DNA of 64,000 nt from positions 380,061 through 444,060 of the forward strand of contig CAJNDS010002143.1 of the NCBI GenBank assembly GCA_905221605.1, in the 5' to 3' direction. The stretch comes from Symbiodinium natans. Lineage: Eukaryota; Sar; Dinophyceae; Suessiales; Symbiodiniaceae. Below the pieces are notes generated by a model. That model was not told the origin of the DNA, searched no databases, and saw only the letters and a list, made by a program, of their open reading frames with translations. Position 1 is the stretch's first letter. Every line of letters begins with the position of its first letter. The position numbers were made by a program, and so were the translations under genes. This document shows, one piece after another, positions 40,601 to 50,066 of this stretch.

Positions 40601-43255
40601 CCTTGACCTGAGAGTAGTGCAGCGGTTCACTTTCAAATCTCTGAAAGACCACCACGTACTGCTGCAAGCTTGACTCCACCACGTCTCTCGCAAGCTGCGA
40701 GAGGAGAGCCGCCACAGCCTCGTAGAAGTGGGCCTCCATCTTCTCCGGATGTGCATTCGGGGTCAACTCCAATAGCTTGCTCTTGGGCGTCACAGGTTCG
40801 CCCGAGGTTTCTGCCATGTCAACCGAAGCCTGGAGGTACACCGGCTCTTCGGACACAATCTGGATGACCTTAGAGGCATGGGTTTCTCACTGCTCCTGCT
40901 GGGTGCATGCCACGGCTGCCTCTGCATGCAGCTACTTTCGCAGAGGCCCCCCAGGCCTAAGGCGTCTGGGGGCTAGAAGAACCCACCTCCTTTCTCGTCC
41001 TCCTTGAAACAGTCGCTCACCCAAAGCCAAAGTTTCCGACCACGTTTTTGGCTCCCCCTCTGGACCTTCTTCGGACTAGGGAACCCGAACTCCACCCATG
41101 ACCCATCAACGGACCCCTTTATGGACCTTCTCTGGGCCACTTTAACTGCAAGAACTGTCTGGCTTCTCCTGTGTAGACCACATGGACACCCTCACTACAC
41201 AGGCCCCCCGTTCACCCTTGTCTACCGTCATGAGGCCCCATCTGCACCGGGCCAAGGCGGTGCGCCCTAGCGTTCATACTAGGATAGGCCAGGTAGCCTG
41301 CTGCCATGCACCGGACAAGCCCTGGAGGCCTGTCTCACGCAGCGAGCTTTGAGACGAGAAGAAAGTGATGATATCGCATGTGTCCCCATGGGCTCTTGGA
41401 CAGTTGAGGAGCTGCACCTCCTGACAATCAGCTCAAGTCAAAAAAGCTACCCATGAATCCCAGAAGCACCCAAGAGGCACACGAAGGCAGACCAAGAAAG
41501 ACCCAAGGATTAACAGTCCTGGCAGTTCTCCAACCAGAAGTCCACTAATCGCAGCGCTGTGGTCGAGTTCTGCACGTGTCGCATGGCCAACGACGTCCTC
41601 GCAGCCTGTAGGCCAGCACGCCAATGCTCAGGGGGTCCACCGGGTGTCCCAATATCGGGAACCGTGTAGGTCAAGCGTCCCCACTCCGGCGGCAGAAGCG
41701 GAACAAAGGGGATATCTAGCCGATGCCGACAGCGATCATCCAGAAGGGCATAATTCACAACCGAGGTCTTGGCTGCTCGGATGTAGCCCTTGAGGATTTC
41801 ATGCCGAAGTTCTTCTATCAGCTGCTCCTGCTGGTCTTCAGAAAGGGAGGGCCAGCGAGCGGGGTTTTGCAATTCTAGAAGGAGCACGGCATGTTCAAGC
41901 CACTGGCGGTGATAAGGAGCCAACACGTCGGAAGGCACCCCACCTTCGGTGTAGTGCTTGTACCTACTGAGAATTCGGCAGAACTCCCCCTTCGACAGTG
42001 CCACAGAGTCGAGCTCCGCAACAATGGGGGAGTCCTCAACGATGGATGGCCATTCCGAGGTCCAGTCCACATTCCGGACGTCGACAGCTACCGTGTCATT
42101 TCCGTCCTTCTTCTTCATGGGCGGCTTTCGTCTGATCATGGTGCTGTCTAAGGTGACATGGGCGTCGTGGTCGATCGTCAGGGCCTGTGCCTGCGGAGAG
42201 TAGTTGGAGGCAATGACCTGAGCAGACAGACACAGGCTCGAAAACGGATGGCGGTGCTCGCCATGGCCTGGCACACCAGAACGTATAACAACGTAAAACC
42301 GACGTGCATTTCAGTGTATCAGACTGTATGCCTTCCAAGGGGCGTTGCTGATGTTGTCGCGTTCTACTGCCTCCCGGAACAGAGCTGACCTGGTCCGGCT
42401 GCAGCGGTCGAGCAGGGGTGGAAACAGCCGCTCCGAGACAGGGAGCTGCCGGGTGAAACGGCGGCTGAGAGCTTCTGCATCTTCTTTCAAGGAGGAAAGC
42501 TGCTTGGTCCGTTCCTTGATGTCCTTCCTCCCCTTCTTTGGGAATGGGACCTCACCAATGGCCTCTATGGCCTCTGTGTGCAGAGGTTTCAGCACAGGCG
42601 TGGACCTCGACTTCCCCAAGCTTGTCTGGGGTGAGGAAGGCTCCGGGCTCAGCGTGCCGCTCGCTGCCATCTGCAGCCGTTCCTTCTCCCTCTCGGGCCT
42701 AAAAAGGGAGGTCTGGGACTTGGAAGTCTGGGCCATCCTCTTCAGAAGCTCTTCACCGGTGCTGCCAAACACGCGGTGCTCTGCTGTGACGTGGCTAGCC
42801 GACGGGCGAGTCGGATCCAGCGGTTCGAAGGTGATCGTCTGGCTCTTCACCTTGATCTGACCAATGCCTGGAAGATCCAGCTGCACCTCCTGTGACTGCT
42901 GCACAGCCGACCAGAACTCCTTCACCACCGACTGGACCATCTCTTCAGCCACATCCTTCTGCAACCCGACAGCTGATGCAATCTTCTCCAACCGGACTTT
43001 TGAGATGGGCCCGATGCCGGGCCCGGGCCCCTCCCAATGCAAGTCCGGGGGCACGACCTTTTCTAAGACCTTGAAGCGCATGGTCCTCGGAGGTCCTGTG
43101 TGGCTGAAGAAAACACCTAAGTTGGGCACGTGCACCGTCCGACCCAGACTCACCTGCTGAATGAGGTAGGTGCAGAGGGCCTGAAAAACTTGCGTCACAT
43201 TCTCATGATATCTTGCTTCCTCCTCTGGGGCCGAGCTCTCGTGGAACGTGGCCAT
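24301..43255 (-). CDS. Axonemal inner-arm-type dynein heavy chain, 29 exons, with N-terminal HU-like module
   Basis: Microtubule motor ATPase of the flagellar axoneme. Joining 29 exons by protein continuity gives an open frame of about 4,262 codons ending at TGA 24301-24303. Exons (minus strand): 43255-42332, 42217-41519, 40868-~40035, ~39925-39782, 39591-39319, 39216-38938, 38834-38676, 38601-37263, 36183-36089, 36004-35945, 35878-35753, 35573-35005, 34892-34745, 34496-34209, 34090-33827, 33717-32839, 32729-32574, 32496-31919, 31831-29605, 29501-29307, 29190-28648, 28519-28436, 28181-28047, 27915-27846, 27250-27174, 27097-26958, 26859-26626, 26477-25397, 24489-24301. Only the exon 3/4 junction is ambiguous. 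Without exon 1 the protein is about 3,954 residues, the usual length of single-headed DNAH3/7/12-type chains, and the EF-hand-like loop before AAA4 fits that group; the subfamily call is inference. The start is the ATG at 43255, since an in-frame TAA lies at 43310-43312. Confidence 0.95.
24640..24845. repeat. C tracts and a repeated 25-bp flank in dynein intron 28
   Basis: Runs of about 13-17 C near 24649, 24760 and 24826. TTTTGCAACA(C/G)TGT...TATAGGCCTT follows the first two. On the minus-strand transcript these are G runs. Confidence 0.85.
26958..29501 (-). CDS. Dynein exons 20-26: AAA5 end and AAA6
   Basis: Exon 20 has [19 protein letters not shown]; exon 21 has [34 protein letters not shown] and [14 protein letters not shown]. 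Exons 22-26 are short (84, 135, 70, 77 and 140 nt) and read [49 protein letters not shown] and [19 protein letters not shown]. These are the standard end-of-ring landmarks. Splices: GC (29306-29191), GT (28647-28520), GA (28435-28182), GC (28046-27916), GT (27845-27251), GA (27173-27098). Small exons and mixed donor types are densest in this stretch. Confidence 0.95.
29605..32496 (-). CDS. Dynein exons 18-19: EF-hand-like loop, AAA4, stalk with microtubule-binding domain, start of AAA5
   Basis: Exon 18 carries [12 protein letters not shown] (32224-32259), which matches a calcium-binding EF-hand loop with Asp at positions 1, 3, 5 and 12, just before the conserved LIFGDML. AAA4 follows with Walker [10 protein letters not shown] (about 31966-31993). 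Exon 19 (2,227 nt) contains the stalk: antiparallel coiled coil CC1 (Lys/Glu/Ala-rich, [17 protein letters not shown]), the microtubule-binding head with [15 protein letters not shown] and WGPSVKMV, then CC2 ([20 protein letters not shown]). AAA5 has [12 protein letters not shown] and [19 protein letters not shown]. The two exons are split by an 87-nt GA-AG intron that is open in frame. AAA4 and AAA5 look intact. Confidence 0.97.
31832..31918 (-). other. 87-nt in-frame GA-AG intron within the AAA4 coding region
   Basis: Between DVFQ and IEIA of AAA4 the reading frame contains 29 extra codons ([10 protein letters not shown]...) absent from other dyneins. Removing 31918-31832 leaves TTC-CA|G-ATT with GA at the donor, AG at the acceptor and G after it. 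The length is a multiple of three and has no stop, so naive ORF calling reads straight through it. Confidence 0.85.
32574..33717 (-). CDS. Dynein exons 16-17: AAA3
   Basis: AAA3 is the regulatory nucleotide site. Exon 16 (293 codons) has [15 protein letters not shown], Walker A GPTGTGKT at 33271-33294, the Walker B run [20 protein letters not shown] and [10 protein letters not shown]. Exon 17 has [12 protein letters not shown]. The AAA3 end continues at the beginning of exon 18 ([15 protein letters not shown]). Splices: GA donor at 32838 (LLDD|DNMK) and GC at 32573. Nothing is missing relative to the family. Confidence 0.97.
33827..34892 (-). CDS. Dynein exons 13-15: AAA2
   Basis: AAA2 binds nucleotide structurally. 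Exon 13 has [11 protein letters not shown] followed by Walker [10 protein letters not shown] near 34826-34852. Exon 14 has the diagnostic [20 protein letters not shown] and [15 protein letters not shown]. Exon 15 starts [16 protein letters not shown], close to the canonical sensor/arginine region. All three joins are GC donors (34744, 34208, 33826). The 248-nt intron 34744-34497 contains an AT/TGTA microsatellite. The P-loop has Met-Pro-Phe where many dyneins have Gly/Ala-Phe-Gly, which is within family variation. Confidence 0.96.
34624..34681. repeat. TA/TGTA microsatellite in dynein intron 13
   Basis: (TA)n followed by (TATG)n and (TA)n inside the 248-nt intron. Confidence 0.92.
35005..36183 (-). 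CDS. Dynein exons 9-12: AAA1, the main ATPase site
   Basis: AAA1 hydrolyses ATP for motility. Exon 9 (95 nt) carries Walker [11 protein letters not shown] near 36110-36143. Exon 10 (60 nt) has [11 protein letters not shown]. Exon 11 has the Walker B segment [20 protein letters not shown]. Exon 12 has FEGT, the sensor run [20 protein letters not shown] and [17 protein letters not shown], then runs to the start of AAA2. Three of the smallest exons of the gene and a 66-nt intron (35944-35879) lie here. Splices: GC (36088-36005), GC (35944-35879), GT (35752-35574), GT (35004-34893). All catalytic residues that I can check are present, so this is an active-type AAA1. Confidence 0.97.
36600..36663. 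repeat. (GA)n tract in dynein intron 8
   Basis: GAGAGAGAGCGAGAGAG units inside the 1,079-nt intron 37262-36184, which also has a C run (about 37127-37141) and degenerate CCCTAAA units (37199-37228). Confidence 0.92.
37263..38834 (-). CDS. Dynein exons 7-8: linker (DHC_N2)
   Basis: The linker is the lever arm that swings over the AAA ring. Exon 7 begins [19 protein letters not shown] and carries [14 protein letters not shown], the conserved linker entry. Exon 8 (1,339 nt) contains the family landmarks [20 protein letters not shown], the SETKDP turn, [12 protein letters not shown] and [11 protein letters not shown], then [11 protein letters not shown] at the AAA1 boundary. The intron between them is 74 nt (38675-38602, GT donor). 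Exon 8 ends one base into an Arg codon and joins exon 9 across the 1,079-nt intron 37262-36184 to give [12 protein letters not shown]. Confidence 0.97.
38884..38921 (-). repeat. CCCTAAA-type units within dynein intron 6
   Basis: Five imperfect units lie inside the 103-nt intron 38937-38835, between two exons of the tail and linker. Confidence 0.9.
38938..42217 (-). CDS. Dynein exons 2-6: N-terminal tail
   Basis: The tail dimerises or binds intermediate/light chains and docks the motor on the doublet. Exon 2 (233 codons) contains [18 protein letters not shown] and ends in a run typical of the axonemal dynein tail ([10 protein letters not shown]). Exon 3 has the [18 protein letters not shown] segment common to DNAH3/7/12-like tails. 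Exons 4-6 are helical and charged. Introns: 41518-40869 (GA donor), ~40034-39926 (ambiguous: GA with CAG|TTT, or GC variants), 39781-39592 (GT), 39318-39217 (GC). If exon 1 is a different gene, the first in-frame ATG of this part lies early in exon 2 ([13 protein letters not shown]), losing about 26 residues. Sequence divergence is high, as expected for dynein tails. Confidence 0.88.
42332..43255 (-). CDS. Exon 1: tandem HU-like (CCDC81-type) domain, N-terminus of the dynein model
   Basis: A 308-codon exon. Residues about 15-75 resemble a eukaryotic HU fold of the CCDC81 kind, with the strand signature [11 protein letters not shown]. Residues about 95-155 look like a second copy, ending [13 protein letters not shown]. 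The remainder is Ser/Pro-rich and basic, ending in [18 protein letters not shown]. In CCDC81-type proteins paired HU-like domains occur in centrosome and cilium proteins; they are not thought of as bacterial-style DNA packers. The exon ends at AAG before a GC donor (42331) and the frame continues into exon 2 after a 114-nt intron (W-K|V-I-A-S-N). This supports one transcript, but a separate upstream gene with the same phase by chance is possible. The HU assignment is from pattern recognition, not a search. Confidence 0.7.
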
Positions 43256-43312
43256 ATGCTCCAAAGCGCGAAAAGGCGCTCCGGGGCAGTCGAAGGAAGC
43301 TACTAAGATTTA

Positions 43313-44640
43313 GCCTTCTTCGGCTGAGAGCCATAGTGACGCCAAGGGGTCTCAAAGACTGAACTTAAATGAAAGCTTCAAGCAAGGTCGCAACTTTGCA
43401 ACGCCTTATAGCTCTTCTAAGGGCTCCTCTTAGCTCCGGGACTCACCATGAGCACTCCGCGGACGCAGCATGTGCAAGCACAACGACAACCCCACCTTCG
43501 CCTTGAAGAGAACTGCGGAGTGATGTCGAAGACACCTCAGCTCTCTTTTTCATTGCCCCCTCTGCCGCTCTTTTGGCCCAGAGCTGGCTCAAGAGCTGTA
43601 ATTAGCTCTCAGCTCCCGCCTACAGCTGTCTCGTCCAGCAAGCAGATGTGAGCATGGAAGGCCATTGATCCCAGCCTTGCCAAGCCAAGCTGAAGCTTCT
43701 GGAGATCCAGTAAGCCAGTAGCTTTTTGCATTCGTATCACTCGCAGACTGGGGAAGGCACAGATACAGCAAAGAGTTCACGAAATGCAGCAGCGCCACAA
43801 CCTGAGACAGAGAGGCTACCCCCGTCCTTGGACCCCAAAACCAGTCGTTGTTGTCCCGAACTGTGATGAGCTCTTGGGCTCTGCGCCATATAACAACTAT
43901 ACATCACTAAGCAGCATTATTGCTGACATACGCGCGCACTGATAGATTGATCCCCTCAAAATCTACTGAGAACTTGGGAGGAAACAACAGATGTGCTGCA
44001 ACCACAAGCTTGAGTTTCTTTTAGTAGTCGTCTTCCTTGGCAGGAAAACCGCATGCTGCACGCCGCACATCCGCGTGCTTGCACGGGCAAAGCGTCACAC
44101 CCCGTCGTCCAGGAGCTAAGAAAGTGTGGGTTGCTTCGGGAACTTCGCAGTTCCAACTTGCGGTTTCATCTGAAACTGCACAAAAGCCGGCTGGAGAAAG
44201 GCTTGGCCTACATGCCCAAAGTTAACACCCACACGCACGCACGCGAAGGGCTCTTGGGTGTACCATCACTTGCGGCCAAGCCACGTTCAGCGCTGAAGGT
44301 GAAGCCGACAACCGCGTAAAAAGGGAGCCCTGATCACCTCAGCAAGAACAATCAATAATCGTCCATACAGTCAATACATTCAATGCATATGTTGTTTTGC
44401 CATACATGGTGGGGCCTCTGGGACCCCCGTGGCTTAGCCCGCCGCTACTAACGCAGATCGGCTCAAGGGCAAAGATGCACGTGATGAGCACAAAGCTGAG
44501 CATAGCAGAGCCTTAGGAAGGCTAACAATGCTCATGGGATGTCAGTTAACTTGCCCAATCCGAGTCTGGCCCAATCCACTTGCCGGGCAACTTCTCAGAT
44601 GAGTAGAGAGCTGCCGGCTAGCGAAGACCTTGTCCCAGCT
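43313..44640. other. Upstream region of the dynein gene
   Basis: No supported gene. The region directly 5' of the ATG has an in-frame stop at 43310-43312. I cannot identify a promoter or a trans-splice acceptor with confidence. Confidence 0.45.
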
Positions 44641-44646
44641 TTTCGG

Positions 44647-45205
44647 TCACGACAAGAGGCGACAGCGGTGCCCACATTTGCATAAGACTATCTTCATTGC
44701 TGCAAAGCAGCATGCCAGGTGGTGCTCTGCGGAGAGGAAGGTTGCAGCTTCGAACAGATCCATTGCATGAATGTGAAAATCTCTTGATTTCGCTCCTGGG
44801 TTCGGGGGCACATGCTGCTTCAGGCGTAGCTCCATGCCACAGATACTTGTCAGGCCCCACATGCTGCTCTTGCACCAAGGCACTTCCCTCCGGCGCATCT
44901 TTGCCCGAGTACAGAAAGCTATTCCCAGCTCCTCCTCCTCAACCATGGTAAAACCTTTCTGAAACCTTGCGCAGGGTTTGTGTGCAGTGCTCAGCGACCC
45001 CGTTTAGCCTTGCTCTCTGCTTGGGGCCTGTTTCTCCCATCAACGGAATTGTTCGAGGATGCTGAGTTTCGACCTCATTTACAAAGTCGGCCACTTTTGC
45101 CAGGCCAAGCAGCTCCCAACATGCAGGCAAGACTAAGCCACCAACGATCACTTGGAAAGATTGACTCGGCAACACTGCCGAGGCTCCACCGACGACCTCG
45201 TGCAA
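44647..45205 (-). CDS. Unrecognised exons
   Basis: Two adjacent minus-strand segments look coding: KVADFVNEVETQHPRTIPLM with TLRKVSERFYHG (45.13-44.94 kb), and EEEELGIAFCTRAKMRRREV with SRDFHIHAMDLFEAATFLSA (44.94-44.70 kb). No family recognised. They lie 1.4 kb upstream of the dynein start in the same orientation. Confidence 0.35.
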
Positions 45206-45494
45206 GAGCTCTCTTACATGAGCTGCAGGGATGCTGCTGGCTGCTTATTAAGAAGGGTAAGAGAAGAGACCCGTAAGCTGCACACCAAAAACACTGGTAC
45301 GATTCGTGATCTGCAGCTTGCCCAGCCCGGCAAAGATGGAACCTGGTGCCACGAAACGGGAGAAGAAACAAAAAAATCGATGAAACTGAGGACCCTGGAA
45401 GGGATCTCTTTTTGAAGCCCTCTTGCGAACCCCCTGTGAGCCTTTTGAGGGAGTGGCTGACCACTCATGTGTGAGTGTAGATAATCTCTGTATA

Positions 45495-45868
45495 AATACT
45501 TACATGTATGTATGTACGTATGTATGTATGTATGTATTATCACCATTAATATTAAAATTAATACTAATACTGATATTCATATTAATGGTTAATATTAGAA
45601 AATGGGATGCTGTAGGAGTGCACTTTTTTCACAAGAAATACTCTAATATTACTATTCGTACTAATATTCACATTAGCATATTTTTTCACAAGAGAGAGAG
45701 AGATAGATATATATAGATTTAGCTGGACTACATGATATAATGTTATATATATATATATACATCTTATATATAGATATATATATATATATATCCTATATCG
45801 TATGCGGGTATTTTATACTATATAGTATAGATTATATGCTATTTCTTGGAGATTATGTCGCATTTCAA

Positions 45869-45902
<34 letters not shown>

Positions 45903-45945
45903 TATATATATATATATATATATATTCGTATCGTCTTATGCGTTA
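45495..45945. repeat. AT-rich microsatellite block
   Basis: (TGTA)n, ATTAAT-like runs, and several (TA)n and (GA)n stretches. Confidence 0.92.
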
Positions 45946-46113
45946 TTCATTATAGCTTACATCTTACCTCTGATGTTTTATTGCGCTTTGTGGCTTTACA
46001 CGCGCACTTATAAGGGGCCTTTTGGCTCCCGCGGCGCAGCTGGAGGAGGCGTCGTTGCCGAGTTGGAACCGCTCTCGGCATCACTTCCGTGCGCCTTTTC
46101 CTGTGGAAGAGCT

Positions 46114-46153
46114 GGGTTTAGGGTTTCGGGTTTTGGGTTTGGGGTTTAGGGTC
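46114..46153 (+). repeat. Degenerate TTTAGGG units
   Basis: Five units with G/C and G/T substitutions. Confidence 0.8.
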
Positions 46154-46235
46154 TTTGCACCCGCATAGCTGGACGAACACCTCACAGGGAATCCACACTA
46201 TCAACACGCCAGACTTAGGGTTTCGGATTCTGGCC

Positions 46236-46690
46236 TCAACTTGACCGGGAAATACAACTGCTCTGACTTGGTACCTGAACATTTCCTGCCCCGACAAGGC
46301 GTAGCTCCTCATCATCCACCTGATTTGGAAGGCAGACCGTCACAGTCTTGACCTCAGGAGGACTGCATGAAGGAAGCAAGCCCCCAGGGTTTCCCCACCA
46401 GCTGCCTGCTACGTGGATGCAGGGCCTTGTTAACAATGCTTCGTTCAAGTGGCCATAGGTTTTGTGGCTCCTGCAGTGGCACCACTCCTTGGATTGTTCA
46501 GGTCAGATGCACGGCTCGGCACTCTGCCTCATCAAGTGCCATAAGCTCTAAGTCCAGGAACTCACTGGCCACCAGAACCCACTTTCATAACGGACCTTCA
46601 GCTCTCGAAAGCTCAAGGAGAAGCCTTTCGGCATCTTGTGCATCCTGCGCAAGCCTTGACTTAGGTTCAGACGGAATAGCAGTCAACAAC
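46236..46690 (-). CDS. Unrecognised exons
   Basis: Minus-strand segments KSRLAQDAQDAERLLLELSR (~46.66-46.60 kb), VASEFLDLELMALDEAECRA (~46.57-46.51 kb) and EVKTVTVCLPNQVDDEELR (~46.36-46.30 kb) have coding-like composition and GT/AG|G-like borders. No family recognised; a partly overlapping second frame near 46.25 kb makes the 3' end uncertain. Confidence 0.3.
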
Positions 46691-47056
46691 CCTTAGGGTG
46701 AGTTGACTCGAGCATCCCATGCTACTCTGGCTAAATCTTTTGAGCCAGAGCTGAAGCACAAAAATCACTCCACACAATCAAGTTGTTCAACACAGTTCTG
46801 CAGAGCTGTGGAGCTTATGAGCTTATGCATCTTCTGATTCCATGACATCCAAAGGTGGCTGGACTGAGCAGCTGCATGTAAAGTCATCGCCCGCCTTTGA
46901 GAGGCAGCTTCAGGCATCATGCGCGTGACCGTGAGCTATGTGTCAGTGGCACAAGGTATCTCGAAGGGGAAGCAGGAGTGAACGCTTCAACCCTGCTATG
47001 TTCTTGGACACAGATGGAGCGTTCACGGAACCGATACACTTGCACATACCTGCATA

Positions 47057-47095
47057 TATATATATATATACCTGTATATATATATATATATACCT
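47057..47095. repeat. (TA)n pair
   Basis: Two TATATATATATACCTG(T/C) blocks in tandem. Confidence 0.85.
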
Positions 47096-47236
47096 GCGTC
47101 GCCTGCTCTACGAATGCTTGGCGCCTCCTGCGAGCCTGAAGCGGCAAATGCCAGCGTGGAGTAAGAACCCCAGACCCCTCGCCTGGGAGAGCTCGAGGTC
47201 CTTGCCACATCTGTGTTCCAATGACTCGAGGGAATG

Positions 47237-47294
47237 CCCTAAACCCTTAACCCTAAACCCTAAACCTAAACCCTAAACCCTAAACCCTAAACCT
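47237..47294 (-). repeat. CCCTAAA array
   Basis: Seven to eight copies, 360 bp downstream of the PARP stop. Confidence 0.95.
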
Positions 47295-47657
47295 GGCCTC
47301 CTGACACTTGGCGGCCTTTCGCAAAGCTTCCCGGGCCTGCCAAAACACTTCGGGTGTGCCAGCAGACAGCAGCTCTTTTTCAGCAAAGCGTGGCATGTCA
47401 GAGCAGTCCGTCAAGCACAGCTCTCTCTACATTTCTCCGCGCCGGCGGAGATTTTTTGAAGGGCAGCCTCAGCGCATGAAACCTCCCGGTGACACAGAAG
47501 CATAAGCCGTAAGCTGCACTTCTCCGCTTCTTAGGGCCCGAGAGGAGCACATTTCCTCTCAGATTCTCAGACTCCGAGTGCCGAGTTCTCGAGGCGCCGG
47601 CTTGGGAGGAGCCTCTTCTGTGACCTCCGAAGCTTCCCTGAAGCTTTCTGGGGCGAA

Positions 47658-48886
47658 TCAACCGTAGAGCCGCCGGTAGAGGAGGAGGTACTCGGGAAAC
47701 ACCTGGTCAACCTGCGGCAGAACAAACTCGCGATATGTTCCGCATTGCTTCTCCAAGTCCCCCACGAGGGAACTGCAATGCTCCAGCTTCAGCTTCTTCC
47801 GCAAGCTGTCAGGATCACTCGTGTCAGAAAGGGCGCGCTGCGCACCCAGAACTCTCCCAAGGACCACGCGACAGAGTAGCATGGGGAACAGCTGGACACG
47901 CCTCCCCGAACTCCTGAGCCCCACATCACCCAGCACGCCCTGATCGCTTGCGTACTCGTCGGCTTTGGACGCGCACTCGGAGAAGTAGATTCCCTGCGCA
48001 AACATGCATTTCCGGCGCGGGCCAAATCGGGCTTGCGTGCTCTGGCCCGCCAGGTCCATCAGGAATCCTTCCCTTAATATTTGGCCAGCAGACGTCATGC
48101 TAGTACCATGGAACAGGTAGCACTCGTTTACTCTGGGATCTTCGCCAAGATCCCGAAACCTCTGAGTCCGGACAGGTGGCTCCAGCGTGGGGCAGCCCAA
48201 AGGGTTTCTCGCAGCAATTGAAGCTCGTCTTTCAAGGTACTTGTCCCACAGTTTGGCCCTGGAAGCCCCGGAAGCCACAAAAGCCTCACGTAGCTTCAAT
48301 CGTCCTGGCATCCGCCCCTTCCGGTCGCAAGAGCGGCGCCGCAAGAAAGTTGTGTCCAGCAGAGATTGCAGCCGCTCGAGGAGACGTCTGTGGCCGTGTT
48401 GGCCGGTGCGGCCCTCGCCATGCTCTCTGATGTTCTTAAGATGCGTGTGGCGCGATGCCCTGACATCCCTCACACGCGGCCTGCAGAGTTTGCAGAGCGT
48501 GCCATGCAGGCTGCCTACCGGACCTACCGTAAGCCCAAATTGGAGCTGCATGCTGGCAGATGCCGGCACACCCTCGGAGCCAAAATGAGCCAAGCGAAGC
48601 ATCAACGAAGATTGAGGAGATAGGGAATTGGGTCAATGGGCAAGCCCTGCACGTATTCCTCATGTTCGCAGTCCCACCTGCGCTGCAGCGCCTTGGGCTT
48701 GCACCAGGGATGGACTACTGACTGCCATCTGCCATCTAAAGCGCCCCCCAAAAAGCCGGGAACCTTCCGGAGTTCGCTGAAGTTGAGGCCAGGACTCTCC
48801 GCCTCGGCCTTCTTGGCCGCCAGATCGGCTTGCAGTTCCCTCACTTTGCAGCATGGCGCAGGGGTGGGAAGATGTGCTAATGCCAA
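47658..48886 (-). CDS. PARP-type ADP-ribosyltransferase catalytic domain protein
   Basis: Transfers ADP-ribose from NAD+ to protein targets. The C-terminal exon (~48,390-47,658) reads LQSLLDTTFLRRRSCDRKG, then LWDKYLERRASI, then the catalytic core. NECYLFHGTS supplies the NAD-binding His, GIYFSECASKADEYAS supplies the Tyr, and YREFVLPQVDQVFPEYLLLY supplies the Glu (YREF), so an H-Y-E triad is present, usual for active (including polymerising) members. The stop is TGA at the 47658 end. An upstream exon (48886-~48610) has a charged helix, RELQADLAAKKAEAES, and then PGFLGGALDGRWQSVV. How that exon joins the catalytic part (48.4-48.6 kb) is not resolved, and a 5' exon is probably missing. Confidence 0.85.
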
Positions 48887-49310
48887 TCACAGCAACATGC
48901 CCTTGCAATTCCGTCCGTCAGAGAAGCATTCGTCTGGCCATGGGGAAAAACGCCCCATCCAAACTCAACACCCCTCCAGTGATACTTCCGGCAGCATCCG
49001 AAACTCCTGTGGCATGACATTAAAGTCTGGGTTTCGCGCTTCTTCTTCCGCCTCTCCTCCGACAAGGCCTGGACGCCAGAAGCAGTCCGAAGAAAGACTC
49101 GCCCCGCTCAGCTAAACCGCCATCGGAGCACGTCTGTACTGCTTAGTGCAGGCTGAGGAGGAGCTCAGCTTCGCATCAATCTAGGGGGCGGTGTTTAGAG
49201 TCAGCACATGCTTTCTGTCAGATTCGACATGAAAATCTGCTGCAGGGACTGTCACGCTTCCGAAAGAGTGATCATGAGCACGAGAAATTGCACGATGCGC
49301 TTCTCATATA

Positions 49311-49336
49311 CCCTAAACCATAAACCCTAAACCCTT
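49311..49336 (-). repeat. CCCTAAA units
   Basis: Three copies, one with CCATAAA. Confidence 0.85.
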
Positions 49337-49588
49337 CACAGCAAGTACTGTCGGTCAGAGAGGGTCCACTCATTGGCCCGTTTTTGTGCAGCTCTGATCT
49401 GCCGCGCTTTTCGTATTTCTCTCGGTTTCTCTTGCCTTTTGGGGGCTTGGGCAGCGCCGGGCCAGGCATGAGGCGGTGGGGGGGGGGGGTGTGGACTCCC
49501 GCGCCCACCCTTCGGTGTTCTCGGCGCCAAGGTGCAGACCTTCTCCAGGTCTTGGTATTCTTGCCGGAGCCTGGGCTCTCCAGCGATT

Positions 49589-50066
49589 CATGAACCCCAA
49601 AAAACAAACGGAAGCAGCTAGGGCAGCTAGGATCCAGACTTCTTCTCTGCCTAATCAGCGTAACTCTGACGAATGGATCAACGATGCTCAGATATTGGCA
49701 GCAAGGCATCCCCTGCTGATGGCCCATGAGTTTTGTGACGAAACCCTAGTCGACTTCATAGACCCGATGCCTCAACAAAACACCTTGCAACACCGCAACA
49801 TCCGAGTGCCTGCAGCGCCTCGCCCTGCGCAAGGGGGAGTGCGGTCCGGGAGGCAGACAAGCGGGCAGGAATGCTTCGTCAATCGTGACTTCTGCACCAG
49901 CTGCCAAGATGTGTCAAAGGAAAGCTGGGACGATCCAACAGATCCAAACCCTAGGCCAGCTCGCGAATTCTCATCCTATTCTTCTTCTGCACTGGGCATG
50001 TGGGCAGTCGACAGACCTGGGAGAAAATGGCTCTTTCCTCGGGTACGCCACGTGGCATGCTGCTGA
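49589..50066 (+). CDS. Plus-strand hypothetical ORF
   Basis: From ATG 49589 an open frame of 158 codons reads MNPKKQTEAARAARIQTSSL and later NSDEWINDAQILAARHPLLM. It would be the only plus-strand gene in the window. There is no family match that I know, and the opposite strand is also open over part of it, so this may be chance. Confidence 0.2.

Noticed and set aside
42218-42331. A separate dynein start upstream of exon 2
   Set aside because: The frame entering exon 2 through this intron has no ATG; only a GTG near 42274. An internal ATG in exon 2 remains possible and is noted in the fusion finding.
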